NCBI RefSeq assembly: GCF_022832435.1
Contig: NZ_JALHLF010000026.1
Span: 1 to 34,210, forward strand
Origin: Novosphingobium organovorum
Lineage (GTDB): Bacteria; Pseudomonadota; Alphaproteobacteria; Sphingomonadales; Sphingomonadaceae
Reading direction: 5' to 3'
Length of the DNA stretch: 34,210 nucleotides
In this document: positions 18,926-27,650 of the stretch, piece by piece
Layout: each line of letters opens with the position of its first letter
Position numbering within the stretch: position 1 is the stretch's first letter
Position numbers and translations under genes: made by a program
The notes under the pieces: generated by a model
What the model saw: the letters and a program-made list of their open reading frames with translations, nothing else
Databases searched by the model: none
What the model was told of the DNA's origin: nothing

Positions 18926-19941
18926 CCCGCCCTTTGCGTCTCTTGTGGCTGCAATCGGGGGGGTGCGGCGGGTGCACGCTCTCGTTGCTGGGGGCTTCGG
19001 GGCCGGATCTGGTGACCGCGCTCGATCTCGCCGGGGTAGAGGTGGTCTGGCACCCGTCGCTGAGCGCGGCCACCGGGAGCGAGGCGCGCGCGCGGATCGA
19101 GGCGATCGCTGCGGGCGAGGCTCCGCTCGACATCTTCTGCCTCGAAGGTTCGGTCATGACCGGGCCGGACGGCACCGGCCTGTTCCATCGCATGGCGGGC
19201 ACCGACGAGGCGATGATGCGGGTGATCGAACGCGTGGCGCGCCGCGCCGATTACGTGCTCGCGGTGGGCAGCTGCGCGGCGTTCGGCGGGATCACGGCGG
19301 CGGGCGGCAACGAGGTCGGCGCAGTCGGGCTGGCCTATGACGGCAGGCAGGCGGGCGGATTGCTCGGCCCCGATTTCCGTTCGGGCAAGGGGCTCCCGGT
19401 CATCAATATCGCGGGCTGCCCGATTCACCCTGACTGGTTCACCGAAACGGTGCTGCAGATCGCGGCGGGCGCGTTCGACGCGCGCGACATCGACGAATGG
19501 CAAAGGCCGCTGTCCTACACCACGCACCTCGTTCATCACGGCTGCGCGCGCAACGAATTCTACGAGTTCAAGGCGAGCGCGGAGAAGCTTTCCGACATGG
19601 GCTGCATGATGGAGCATCTGGGCTGCAAGGGCACGCAGGCGCGCGCCGACTGCAACATCCGGCCCTGGAACGGCTCGGGCTCGTGCCTCGATGGCAATTA
19701 CCCCTGCATCGCCTGCACCGCGCCGGGGTTCGAGGAACCGGGCCACGAATTTGCCCTGACGCCCAAGATATCGGGCATTCCGGTGGGCCTGCCGACCGAC
19801 ATGCCCAAGGCCTGGTTCGTGGCGCTGGCCTCGCTGTCCAAGGCGGCGACCCCGGCGCGTCTGCGCGACAACGCGGCACGCGACCGGCTGGTCACGCTGC
19901 CGCAGGACAAAAGCCTGAAAGGGCGCAAAGGGCGGCCATGA
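18922..19941 (+). CDS. hupU: Regulatory (H2-sensing) hydrogenase small subunit
   Basis: This 339-residue small subunit of the cytoplasmic sensor hydrogenase has no Tat signal and begins almost directly at the cluster-binding motif (LLWLQSGGCGGCTLSLL). C15 and C18 and then C118 (VGSCAAFGG) fit an ordinary proximal [4Fe-4S]. The two positions that are cysteine in HupS are Gly17 and Gly123 here. There is also no C-terminal membrane helix. The GTG at 18922 is chosen because GAGGA lies six bases upstream and it overlaps the hupT stop as GTGA. HupV follows with an ATGA overlap. Confidence 0.94.
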   Translation: MTRPLRLLWLQSGGCGGCTLSLLGASGPDLVTALDLAGVEVVWHPSLSAATGSEARARIEAIAAGEAPLDIFCLEGSVMTGPDGTGLFHRMAGTDEAMMRVIERVARRADYVLAVGSCAAFGGITAAGGNEVGAVGLAYDGRQAGGLLGPDFRSGKGLPVINIAGCPIHPDWFTETVLQIAAGAFDARDIDEWQRPLSYTTHLVHHGCARNEFYEFKASAEKLSDMGCMMEHLGCKGTQARADCNIRPWNGSGSCLDGNYPCIACTAPGFEEPGHEFALTPKISGIPVGLPTDMPKAWFVALASLSKAATPARLRDNAARDRLVTLPQDKSLKGRKGRP

Positions 19942-21395
19942 GCGAGCCGGGCAATCGCCTTGTCATCGGCCCCTTCAACCGGGTCGAAGGGGACCTCGAA
20001 GTCCGGCTCGAGACGAGCGCGGAGACGGTCGTGCGCGCCGAGGTCTCCTCGCCGCTCTATCGCGGGTTCGAACGCATGCTGGTGGGCAAGGGGGTGCCCG
20101 ATGCGCTGGTCTACGCGCCGCGCATCTGCGGGATCTGCTCGGTCTCGCAGTCGGTCGCGGCGGCCTATGCGCTGGCCGGGCTCGCGCCGGGGCGCGTTCC
20201 ACCCGCCGGGCGCCATGCGGTGAACCTGATCCACGCGGTGGAGAACCTCGCCGATCACTTCACCCACTTCCACCTCTTCTTCATGCCCGACTTCGCGCGG
20301 CCGATCTACGCCGACGAGGCGTGGTATCCGCAAGTGGCCGAGCGCTTCACCGCGATCCGCGGCAGCGCCACGCGCGACGCGCTGCCCGCGCGCGCGGCGT
20401 GGATGGAGATCATGGGCGTGCTCGCGGGCAAGTGGCCGCACACGCTATCGATCCAGCCGGGGGGATCGACCCGCGCGATCAGCCGCGCCGAGAAAGTGCG
20501 CGTGCTTGCCCTCGTGCGCGGCTTCCGGCGCTATCTCGAAACGACCTTGCTGGGCGACGCGCTGGAAGCGGTGGCCGCGCTGGACAGCGGCGATGCGCTT
20601 CACGCCTGGTCGCAGGGGCGCAAGGGCGATTTCGCGCAGTTCCTGGCGATTTCGCGCGCGCTCGGGCTTTCGGCGCTGGGCCGCACGCGCGGCGCGCACA
20701 TGAGTTTCGGGGCCTATCAGGACCGCGCGGGCGGGCATCTCTGCGCGCGCGGGACCTGGGTCGCGGGCGCCGCCCAACCACTTGAGACCGGGGCCATCGC
20801 CGAAGACGTCAGCCACGCCTGGTACGCCGAGGCGGGGGGTAAGCCACAAGGTCCCTTGCGCGATGCGCCCGCGCCCGATCTGCGCAACCAGGAGGCCTAT
20901 TCGTGGTGCAAGGCGCCGCGTCTGGGCGGGCAGGTGGTCGAGGTGGGGGCGCTCTCGCGCCAGCTCGTCGCGGGCCATCCCTTGCTGAGCGACCTGGCCC
21001 TGCGCGGCGCCAACGTCGAGGCGCGGGTGGTGGCGCGGATGGTCGAACTGGCGCGGGTGGTCCCCGCGATGGAGCGCTGGATCGCCGCGATCGATCCCGA
21101 CGAGCCGTTCATCGATCCTGCCGCGCTGCTCCCGGACGGTGAAGGCGCGGGCCTGACCGAGGCGGCGCGCGGATCGCTCGGCCACTGGCTGCGCGCGCGC
21201 GAGGGGCGCATCGAACACTACCAGATTATCGCGCCGACCACCTGGAACTTCAGCCCGCGCGACGCACGCGGTGTGCCGGGGCCGCTCGAGCAGGCGCTCG
21301 AAGGCACGCCGATCCGCGCCGGGGAGACCGAGCCGGTCGCGGTGCAGCACGTCGTGCGCTCGTTCGATCCGTGCATGGTCTGCACGGTCCACTGA
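19938..21395 (+). CDS. hupV: Regulatory (H2-sensing) hydrogenase large subunit
   Basis: This 485-residue large subunit of the sensor hydrogenase has the nickel ligands in RICGIC (C64, C67) and in the very last residues DPCMVCTVH (C479, C482). The protein ends at the histidine, with no cleavable extension, so HupD processing is not needed. That is the hallmark of HupV/HoxC. It binds H2 and, with HupU, controls HupT. It starts within the hupU stop and shares a base with the hypF ATG. Confidence 0.95.
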   Translation: MSEPGNRLVIGPFNRVEGDLEVRLETSAETVVRAEVSSPLYRGFERMLVGKGVPDALVYAPRICGICSVSQSVAAAYALAGLAPGRVPPAGRHAVNLIHAVENLADHFTHFHLFFMPDFARPIYADEAWYPQVAERFTAIRGSATRDALPARAAWMEIMGVLAGKWPHTLSIQPGGSTRAISRAEKVRVLALVRGFRRYLETTLLGDALEAVAALDSGDALHAWSQGRKGDFAQFLAISRALGLSALGRTRGAHMSFGAYQDRAGGHLCARGTWVAGAAQPLETGAIAEDVSHAWYAEAGGKPQGPLRDAPAPDLRNQEAYSWCKAPRLGGQVVEVGALSRQLVAGHPLLSDLALRGANVEARVVARMVELARVVPAMERWIAAIDPDEPFIDPAALLPDGEGAGLTEAARGSLGHWLRAREGRIEHYQIIAPTTWNFSPRDARGVPGPLEQALEGTPIRAGETEPVAVQHVVRSFDPCMVCTVH

Positions 21396-23809
21396 TGGGC
21401 ACTGTGCCCAAGGTCGCCGCGCAGGCCGGTCCAGCGCCGCGCATGGGGCGGCTGATCCGCGTGCGCGGCCAGGTCCAGGCGGTGGGGTATCGCCCCTTCG
21501 TGTGGCAAGCCGCGCGCGCGCTCGGCCTCGCCGGGGCGGTCTGCAACGATGGCGAAGGGGTGCTGATCCGCGTGGCCGGGGCCTCGGAGGCAATCGCGCG
21601 GTTCGTCGCGCAGTTGCGGGGCGAGGCCCCGCCGCTGGCCAGGGTGCTTGCGGTGGAACTGCTGGATGCGCCGGTCCCGGTCCCCGAGGAGGACTTCGTG
21701 ATCGCTGCGAGCGCGGGCGGCGCGGTGGCGACCGGGATCGTGCCGGACGCGGCGACCTGTCCCGAGTGCCTCGCCGAACTGCGCGATCCCGGCGACCGGC
21801 GGTTCGGTTACGCCTTTGGCAACTGCACCCATTGCGGCCCGCGCCTCTCGATCATCCGCCAGCTGCCCTATGACCGCGCGCACACCAGCATGGCGCCCTT
21901 CGCGCTGTGCCCCGACTGCGCGCGCGAATACGCCGATCCGGCCGACCGCCGTTTCCACGCCCAGCCGATCGCCTGCCCGGCCTGCGGTCCGCAGCTCACG
22001 CTCACCGGCGAAGGGGCGGATGCGGGCGATCCGCTGGCGAGGGCAATCGACTTGCTGCGGGGCGGGCGCATCGTCGCGGTCAAGGGGCTGGGCGGGTTTC
22101 ACCTTGCCTGCCGGGCCGCCGACCCTGCGGCGGTGGCCCGGCTGCGCGCGCGCAAGGGGCGCGATGCCAAGCCTTTTGCGCTCATGGTCCCCTCGCTCGA
22201 CCACGCGCGGGCGCTGGGGCCGCTCGGGGCCGAGGCCGAGGCGTGCCTTGTCAGTCCGGCCGCGCCGATCGTGCTGGTGCCGATGGGGCCGGGCGCCCAC
22301 GCGCTGCCCGAGGGACTGGCGCCGGGGCAGGACCATCTGGGGCTGATGCTGCCCTATACCCCGCTCCACCACTTACTCATGGACGCGCTGGGCGAGCCGC
22401 TGGTGATGACCTCGGGCAACCGCAGCGAAGAGCCGCAAGTGATCGAGGATGGCGCGGCGCACGAGCGGCTGGCCGGGATTGCCGATGCCTGGCTCGGCCA
22501 CGACCGCGCCATCGTCAATCGTATCGACGACAGCGTGATCGCCTTCGACGCGCTTGGCCCTGTCGTGCTGCGCCGCGCGCGCGGGATGGCGCCCGATCCC
22601 GTGGTGCTGCCCGAAAGCCTTGCGCACGGCCCGCGCGTGCTGGCGATGGGGGGCGAACTGAAGGCAACCTTCTGCCTGCTGCGGGGGCGTGAGGCGGTGC
22701 TGTCGCAGCACGTCGGCGATCTGGAGGACGCCGCCGCGCTCGCCGACTATCGCCGCCTGCTGGATCTCTATCGCGATCTCTACGCCTTCACGCCCGAGGC
22801 CATCGCGGTGGACGGGCATCCGGATTACCTCTCGACCCGGCTCGGTCGCGACATGGCGCAGGCGCTGGGCGTGCCGCTCGTCGTGGCCGACCACCACCAC
22901 GCGCACATGGCCGCCTGCCTTGCCGAGAACGGCGTCGGGTTGGAAGGCGAAGCGCTGGGGTTGATCTGTGACGGCCTGGGGCTCGGCGCCGACGGCACCT
23001 TGTGGGGCGGCGAACTGCTGGGCGGCACTTGCGCTGCGAGCCGCCGGCTGGCCGGGCTTCCTGCCGTGGCGCTGCCGGGCGGGGCGGCGGCGATGAAGCA
23101 GCCCTGGCGCAACTTGCTGGCGCATCTGCTCCACGCCTTCGGGTCGGAGTGGGAGGCGGCGGTGCCCGCGCTGGCCGCGCGGCTTCCCCGAGGCGCGCCG
23201 CGACGGGTTCTGGCCCAGGCGATCGGGCAGGGGCTCAACGCGCCGCGCTGTTCGTCGGCCGGGCGGGTGTTCGATGCCCTGGCGGCTGCGCTCGGACTTT
23301 GCGGCGAGGCGCTATCCTACGAGGGGCAGGCGGCGATGGCGCTCGAAGCCTGCGCGCGGCCCTTCGTAGCGGCGGCGCAGGGCTATCCGATCGCGCTGGA
23401 TGCTGGGGAGGGCGGGGTGCCACGGCTGGATTTCGCGCCGCTGTGGCGCGCGCTCGACGCGGATATCGGGCACGGGGTCGAGGCCGGGCTTGCCGCCGCG
23501 CGCTTTCATCTCGCCTTCGCCGATGCGCTCGTCGCGCTGGTTGACTGTGTCGCTGTCGCCAAGGGTGATTACCCACAAGGCCCGGTTGCGCTGAGCGGCG
23601 GGGTGTTCAACAACCGCATCCTGCGCGAACGCGTGGCGGCGGGAATAGCGGGGCTGGGCCGCGAGGCGCTGGTCCATCGCCGGGTGCCGGCGGGCGACGG
23701 CGGGCTGGCGCTGGGTCAGGCGGTGGCCACGCGCGCGCGGTTGGCTGCGCAGCTGGGCACGCAGGACGACGAACGAAGGACGATAGGGGCGAAGACGATA
23801 GCATGCTGA
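21395..23809 (+). CDS. hypF: Carbamoyltransferase HypF
   Basis: The product is an 804-residue HypF that turns carbamoyl phosphate into carbamoyl-adenylate and passes the carbamoyl group to HypE. The domains in order are: acylphosphatase (VRGQVQAVGYRPF, 23-35), two zinc-finger regions (CPECLAEL with CTHCGPR, then CPDCAREY with CPACGP), a YrdC-like domain (KGLGGFHLACRA, RARKGRDAKPFALM), and a C-terminal Kae1-like domain (DHHHAHMAACLAE, ALSGGVFNNRIL). It lies after hupV rather than beside hypA-E. The last seven bases overlap the next gene. Confidence 0.96.
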   Translation: MGTVPKVAAQAGPAPRMGRLIRVRGQVQAVGYRPFVWQAARALGLAGAVCNDGEGVLIRVAGASEAIARFVAQLRGEAPPLARVLAVELLDAPVPVPEEDFVIAASAGGAVATGIVPDAATCPECLAELRDPGDRRFGYAFGNCTHCGPRLSIIRQLPYDRAHTSMAPFALCPDCAREYADPADRRFHAQPIACPACGPQLTLTGEGADAGDPLARAIDLLRGGRIVAVKGLGGFHLACRAADPAAVARLRARKGRDAKPFALMVPSLDHARALGPLGAEAEACLVSPAAPIVLVPMGPGAHALPEGLAPGQDHLGLMLPYTPLHHLLMDALGEPLVMTSGNRSEEPQVIEDGAAHERLAGIADAWLGHDRAIVNRIDDSVIAFDALGPVVLRRARGMAPDPVVLPESLAHGPRVLAMGGELKATFCLLRGREAVLSQHVGDLEDAAALADYRRLLDLYRDLYAFTPEAIAVDGHPDYLSTRLGRDMAQALGVPLVVADHHHAHMAACLAENGVGLEGEALGLICDGLGLGADGTLWGGELLGGTCAASRRLAGLPAVALPGGAAAMKQPWRNLLAHLLHAFGSEWEAAVPALAARLPRGAPRRVLAQAIGQGLNAPRCSSAGRVFDALAAALGLCGEALSYEGQAAMALEACARPFVAAAQGYPIALDAGEGGVPRLDFAPLWRALDADIGHGVEAGLAAARFHLAFADALVALVDCVAVAKGDYPQGPVALSGGVFNNRILRERVAAGIAGLGREALVHRRVPAGDGGLALGQAVATRARLAAQLGTQDDERRTIGAKTIAC

Positions 23810-25086
23810 ACGAACACGATCTGCGCCAGCGCATTGTCGGGGAGATGCACTTGCGGCGCTGGCCGCACGTCTGCGCGCCCTCGACCATCCTTCAGTTCGT
23901 GCGCGTGCTTGAACCCGAGCAGCGCGAGGCCGAACTGGCCGCCGTGGGCACCCTGCCGCCCGGTGGGCTGCCCGGCCGCAACGAAAATCCGCGCCACCGC
24001 GCCGGCACGCTGGGGCCGGGCATCGTGTTCGGCTGGGAGCGCCAGAGCGAGGCGAGCACGACGACGCTGTTCATCGACCGCCTGCTGGTCGACGAGCACG
24101 GCAATTTCGCGCCCGATCCCGCCGCGCGCGATGCGATTACCTGGGCGATGCGCCTGCCCGGCAAGATCCTGCGCGCGATCCGCGTCCTGATCGTGGCCGA
24201 CGATGCCGCGGCGCGCGCGCTGATCCCGGCGATGGGCTACGATCCGCTCGACCTCGTGAGCTGCCACATCTCGTGCCAGGATGGCGATCAGGCCGCGCGC
24301 ATCTGGTCGGATTTTCGTTTTCGCGATGAAAACTACGGCCAGATCCTCGTTGCCGCGAACGGGATGGAGGGGGGCGACCTCTCGCGCTCGGTCCAGCGCT
24401 TGCAGGAACTGGGCAACTACCGCAATCTGGCGCTGCTCGGCCTGCCGGTGGCGCAGGACGGGTGGAAGCTGCTCGACCGGGTCGAAAACGAGCTGGGCGT
24501 GCTCACCGGGCAGGTTGCCAATCCCGCGGTGCGCGACGACGATCTGCTGAGTGAGGTCACGCGCCTCTCGGCCGATCTCATCGCCCATGCAACCGAGACC
24601 GACTACCGCCTGAGCGCGACCGAGGCCTATGCGCGCATCGTGGAGGAGCGGCTCGAGGGGCTGCACATCCGGGCCTGCCCCGGCCACCCCTCGCTCGCCG
24701 ACTTCACCCAGCGCCGCTTCCTGCCCGCGATGCGCACCTGCGCCGCGCATCGGCGCCGCCAGGAACAGCTCGCGGTGCGCACCGAGCGGCTCGTCGCGCT
24801 GCTGCGCACCCGCATCGAGACCCGGATCGAGAACCAGAACGGACGCCTGCTGGCGTCGATGGAACGCTCGAGCACGCGGCAGCTGCGCCTGCAGCAACTT
24901 GTCGAAGGGCTCTCGGTCGTGGCGCTCAGCTACTATGGCATCAGTCTCATCGCGCACATGCTCGAAGGGGTCGAGGCGGTGGTGCCCGGCTTCCATCCGG
25001 GGCCGGTGATCGCGGTGCTGACCCCGATTACGCTGGTGGGCATGTGGCTGGGCCTGCACCATCTCAAGTCGCGCATTCTGGACTGA
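23803..25086 (+). CDS. DUF3422 family membrane-anchored protein
   Basis: The protein has 427 residues. The C-terminal part has the DUF3422 pattern RIENQNGRLLASMERS, RQLRLQQLVEGLSVVALSYY, followed by a second hydrophobic segment (GPVIAVLTPITLVGMWLGL). The two membrane helices lie at about 365-387 and 398-418, with a large, probably cytoplasmic, N-terminal region rich in charged helices. An N-terminal segment (NEHDLRQRIVGEMHLRRWPHV) fits the family start. The function of the family is unknown. It overlaps the end of hypF by seven bases and is the last gene before a strong hairpin, so it is probably co-transcribed with the hydrogenase genes. Whether it takes part in hydrogen metabolism is an open question. 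Confidence 0.8.
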   Translation: MLNEHDLRQRIVGEMHLRRWPHVCAPSTILQFVRVLEPEQREAELAAVGTLPPGGLPGRNENPRHRAGTLGPGIVFGWERQSEASTTTLFIDRLLVDEHGNFAPDPAARDAITWAMRLPGKILRAIRVLIVADDAAARALIPAMGYDPLDLVSCHISCQDGDQAARIWSDFRFRDENYGQILVAANGMEGGDLSRSVQRLQELGNYRNLALLGLPVAQDGWKLLDRVENELGVLTGQVANPAVRDDDLLSEVTRLSADLIAHATETDYRLSATEAYARIVEERLEGLHIRACPGHPSLADFTQRRFLPAMRTCAAHRRRQEQLAVRTERLVALLRTRIETRIENQNGRLLASMERSSTRQLRLQQLVEGLSVVALSYYGISLIAHMLEGVEAVVPGFHPGPVIAVLTPITLVGMWLGLHHLKSRILD

Positions 25087-25101
25087 CCGGGGCGACAGTC
25101 C

Positions 25102-25131
25102 GGGTTCAAGGGGAGCAAACCCCTTGAACCC
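25102..25131. terminator. Strong inverted repeat ending the hydrogenase operon
   Basis: GGGTTCAAGGGG and CCCCTTGAACCC form a perfect 12-pair stem around the loop AGCAAA. It lies 16 bases after the DUF3422 stop and nine bases before the end of the convergent esterase gene, so it can serve both directions. A weak T-rich stretch (ATTTGGTCTTAT) follows on the plus strand. Confidence 0.8.
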
Positions 25132-25139
25132 ATTTGGTC

Positions 25140-26144
25140 TTATCCCGAGGACCCGCCAAAGATCGCGTGGCGGGCTCCGAACGCGTGGAACAGTTCGGGC
25201 CAGACGTGGGCGGGCGTGTCGTCGGGCAAGCGCACGCCAAAGCCGTGGCCGCCCTTGTCGAAGCCATGGAATTCGACCGGGCGCCCGGCGGCGAGCATCG
25301 CGTTGTACAGCGCGACGCTGTTCTGGATCGGCACGGTGGTATCATCGCTCGCGGCGGTGACGAACACCGGTGGGGTGTTCTGGTCCACCCGCTGTTCGAC
25401 CGAGCCCTGCGCGATGGCCGCGGCGCTGGCGTTCGCGCCGAGCAGGTTGTCGCGCGATCCGGCGTGGACGTAAGGCTGGGTGAGCGTGACGACCGGGTAG
25501 ATCAGGCCGGCGAGATCGGGGCGCGCGCTGAGCGCGTCGCTGGCGTCCACGGGATCGTAGACCTTCTCGGCAAAGCGGGTGGCGATGCTTCCGCCAAGGT
25601 GCCCGCCCGCCGAGAAGCCGAGCACGGCAACGCGTGCGGGATCGAGCCCAAAGTCCTTGGCGTGGGCACGCACCAGCCGCACGCCGCGCTGCGCGTCCTG
25701 CAGCGGCACGAGGCCGCGCCTGGCCCAGCCTTCGCCGGGCAGGCGGTACTTGAGGATGAAGCAGGTGACGCCGCGCGCGGTCAGCCAGCGGGCCTGCTCC
25801 TCGCCTTCGTTGTCCCAGGCGAGGAAGCCGTAACCGCCGCCGGGCAGCAGGATGACCGAGGACCCGTCGCGGTAGGCCGGTTTGCGCACTTCGAGCGTGG
25901 GCGCGGCAATTCCGGTGAACCAGCGATCGTCGAAGGCGGTGTCCTTGCTCTTCTGCGCGCTGGCGAACGAGGGCAGGGTCGCCGGAGCGCCCGGCGGCGA
26001 GCCGGGCCAGAGCGGGATCGAGGGGCCGGAATAGGACAGGGCCGTCGATCCGGCGAGCGCGGGACGCGCGGTGGTGGCGGCAAGGCCCGCAAGAGCCAGA
26101 CCGCCGAGCAGCGTGCGGCGCGAGGGGAACGGGGTGAGGGACAT
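25140..26144 (-). CDS. Secreted alpha/beta-hydrolase, acetylxylan/feruloyl esterase-like
   Basis: This 334-residue enzyme has a Tat-like signal (SRRTLLGGLALAGLAA) ending near ALA (residue 31). The catalytic triad is visible: Ser178 in GFSAGG, an Asp in SDDTTVP (267 or 268), and His300 in GGHGFG. The PGGGYG segment at about 101 is the oxyanion region. Relatives are small carbohydrate esterases that remove acetyl or feruloyl groups from xylan, and some are mislabelled as xylanases. ATG 26144 has AAGGAG nine bases upstream, so the longer open frame to 26336 is not needed. It is divergent from the LacI-type regulator. With xylose genes nearby, a role in releasing xylose polymers is plausible. Confidence 0.85.
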   Translation of the reverse strand: MSLTPFPSRRTLLGGLALAGLAATTARPALAGSTALSYSGPSIPLWPGSPPGAPATLPSFASAQKSKDTAFDDRWFTGIAAPTLEVRKPAYRDGSSVILLPGGGYGFLAWDNEGEEQARWLTARGVTCFILKYRLPGEGWARRGLVPLQDAQRGVRLVRAHAKDFGLDPARVAVLGFSAGGHLGGSIATRFAEKVYDPVDASDALSARPDLAGLIYPVVTLTQPYVHAGSRDNLLGANASAAAIAQGSVEQRVDQNTPPVFVTAASDDTTVPIQNSVALYNAMLAAGRPVEFHGFDKGGHGFGVRLPDDTPAHVWPELFHAFGARHAIFGGSSG

Positions 26145-26214
26145 CGTGCAGGGCTCCTTGGCGGGGGCGGCGGGGCTCGTTTCCTCCACTACGGTACTAT
26201 CCGTGTGGACGGAG

Positions 26215-26392
26215 GGAAGCGCAATTTGTCGGGGTGATAATGGGGTGGGGCGTTGCGAGGCGAAGAATGGGGCAGGACGGCGGGCGCCCTTTGCCCCGGT
26301 GGGCGTGGGCGATTGCGCCATTCTGTGATCTGCCATCCTCTTCCTTCCTCTCGCATTTGTAAGGGTAAATTGGGGGAAGTGATTGCGCTACC
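26215..26392. promoter_or_regulatory. Three ATTGCGC motifs, candidate LacI-type operator half-sites
   Basis: The 314-base gap between the esterase and the LacI-type gene holds ATTGCGCTACC (26382-26392, plus), ATTGCGCCATT (26312-26322, plus) and ATTGCGCTTCC (26225-26215, minus). They share a GCGC core typical of operators for LacI-family sugar regulators, with only one half well conserved. The one at 26225-26215 lies close upstream of the esterase gene. Assignment to the neighbouring regulator is inferred. The rest of the gap shows no gene. Confidence 0.3.
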
Positions 26393-26398
26393 ATTTTT

Positions 26399-26415
26399 CT
26401 CGATCGGCAATCGAG
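26399..26415. repeat. Short inverted repeat before the LacI-type gene
   Basis: CTCGAT-CGGCA-ATCGAG is a perfect six-base inverted repeat with a five-base spacer, 44 bases before the regulator ATG. It could be an autoregulatory operator, or chance. No strong -35/-10 pair stands out around it. Confidence 0.3.
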
Positions 26416-26458
26416 GGTTAGTCTTTGGCCTTTTTGCAAGTCCTGCTAGAAGTGGCGA

Positions 26459-27553
26459 ATGTCAGAAAGAGAGCGCAAACGCCGGACCTCGCGATCGCGG
26501 CAGACCGGGGCCCCGACCATTGCCGACGTGGCCGCGATGGCGGGCGTGTCGATGATGACCGTATCGCGTGTCATCAACGCCGAACCCAAAGTGCGCCAGT
26601 CCACCCGCGACGCGGTGAACGAGGCGATCGCCAAGCTCAACTACGCGCCCAACCGCGCGGCCCGCTCGCTGGCGGGTGCGGCGCAGATCCGCATCGGGCT
26701 GCTCTATTCCAACCCGTCCGAAGCCTTTCTCAGCGCCTTCATCGTGGGCAGCCTTGAGGAAGCCGGGCGGCTCGACGTGCAGATCATCGTGCGCAAGGTC
26801 GAGGAAGGCGAGGCGCTGGCCCCGGCGGTCGAACGGCTGATCTCCGGCGGGATCGACGGGGTGATCCTGCCCCCGCCGATCTGCGAATCGAACGAGGTCC
26901 ACGAACTTCTGCGCGAGGCGGCGATTCCAACCGTAGCGGTGGCGACGTCGATGGAAGAGGATGACATCGCCACGATCCGCATCGACGATAGCAGCGCGGC
27001 GCGCGAGATGACCGCGCATCTTGCCGGGCTGGGGCACGAACGCATCGGTTTCATCGCCGGGCATCCCAACCTCGCGGCCAGTGCGCTGCGGCTTGAAGGC
27101 TACCGGCAGGGCCTCGCCGAGGCGGGGCTGGCCTTTGACGAGGCGCTCGTCGCGCAAGGGTATTTCACGTATCGTTCGGGGCTCGACGCGGCCGAGCGGC
27201 TGCTTTCGCTCGACGCCGCGCCGACCGCGATCTTTGCCAGCAACGACGACATGGCCGCCGCTGCGGTCGCCATCGCGCACCGTCGCGGGCTTGACGTGCC
27301 GGGCGACCTGACCGTCTGCGGGTTCGACGACGTGGCGATGGCAACGACGATCTGGCCCGAGCTGACCACGATCCACCAGCCGATCAGCGCAATGAGCCGT
27401 CAGGCGGTCGAACTGCTCGCAAACCTGCTGCGCACCAAGCGCACGGGCGAGCTGGGCAAGCACCACGTGCTGGTCGATTACCGGCTGGTGCGCCGCCAGT
27501 CCGACGCGGCGCCGCGCCGCCGCCCGGCAACCCGCGTCCCCGCGACGGCCTGA
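26459..27553 (+). CDS. LacI-family transcriptional regulator (probable sugar-responsive repressor)
   Basis: This 364-residue protein has the LacI helix-turn-helix at residues 20-45 (TIADVAAMAGVSMMTVSRVI), a hinge (NYAPNRAARSLAG), and then a periplasmic-binding-protein-like sensor domain (IDGVILPP, GHERIGFIAGHPN, ASNDDMAAAAV, VCGFDDVAMATTIWPELTTIHQP). The Arg/Lys-rich first 18 residues are an extra tail. The effector is probably a sugar or sugar acid derived from xylose, judging from the flanking genes. It lies between the esterase and the xyl operon, whose terminator it shares. The start has only a weak ribosome-binding site (AGAAGTGG). Confidence 0.88.
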   Translation: MSERERKRRTSRSRQTGAPTIADVAAMAGVSMMTVSRVINAEPKVRQSTRDAVNEAIAKLNYAPNRAARSLAGAAQIRIGLLYSNPSEAFLSAFIVGSLEEAGRLDVQIIVRKVEEGEALAPAVERLISGGIDGVILPPPICESNEVHELLREAAIPTVAVATSMEEDDIATIRIDDSSAAREMTAHLAGLGHERIGFIAGHPNLAASALRLEGYRQGLAEAGLAFDEALVAQGYFTYRSGLDAAERLLSLDAAPTAIFASNDDMAAAAVAIAHRRGLDVPGDLTVCGFDDVAMATTIWPELTTIHQPISAMSRQAVELLANLLRTKRTGELGKHHVLVDYRLVRRQSDAAPRRRPATRVPATA

Positions 27554-27585
27554 CCGGGGGGCTGAGCGGTAGCTCTTGAACACAG

Positions 27586-27612
27586 AAAAAGGCCCCGGAA
27601 AGGGGCCTTTTT
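27586..27612. terminator. Bidirectional intrinsic terminator
   Basis: AAAAAGGCCCC and GGGGCCTTTTT form a perfect 11-pair inverted repeat around GGAAA, with a T run on either strand. It lies between the ends of the convergent LacI-type regulator and galM genes and should stop both transcripts. Confidence 0.93.
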
Positions 27613-27650
27613 CGTCCGTGCGCATCCCGCCATGGCAAGCGCGATGGGCC

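Noticed and set aside
25102..25131. Perfect inverted repeat considered as an attachment site or mobile-element end
   Set aside because: No integrase or second copy is seen in the window. Position between two convergent genes fits a terminator.
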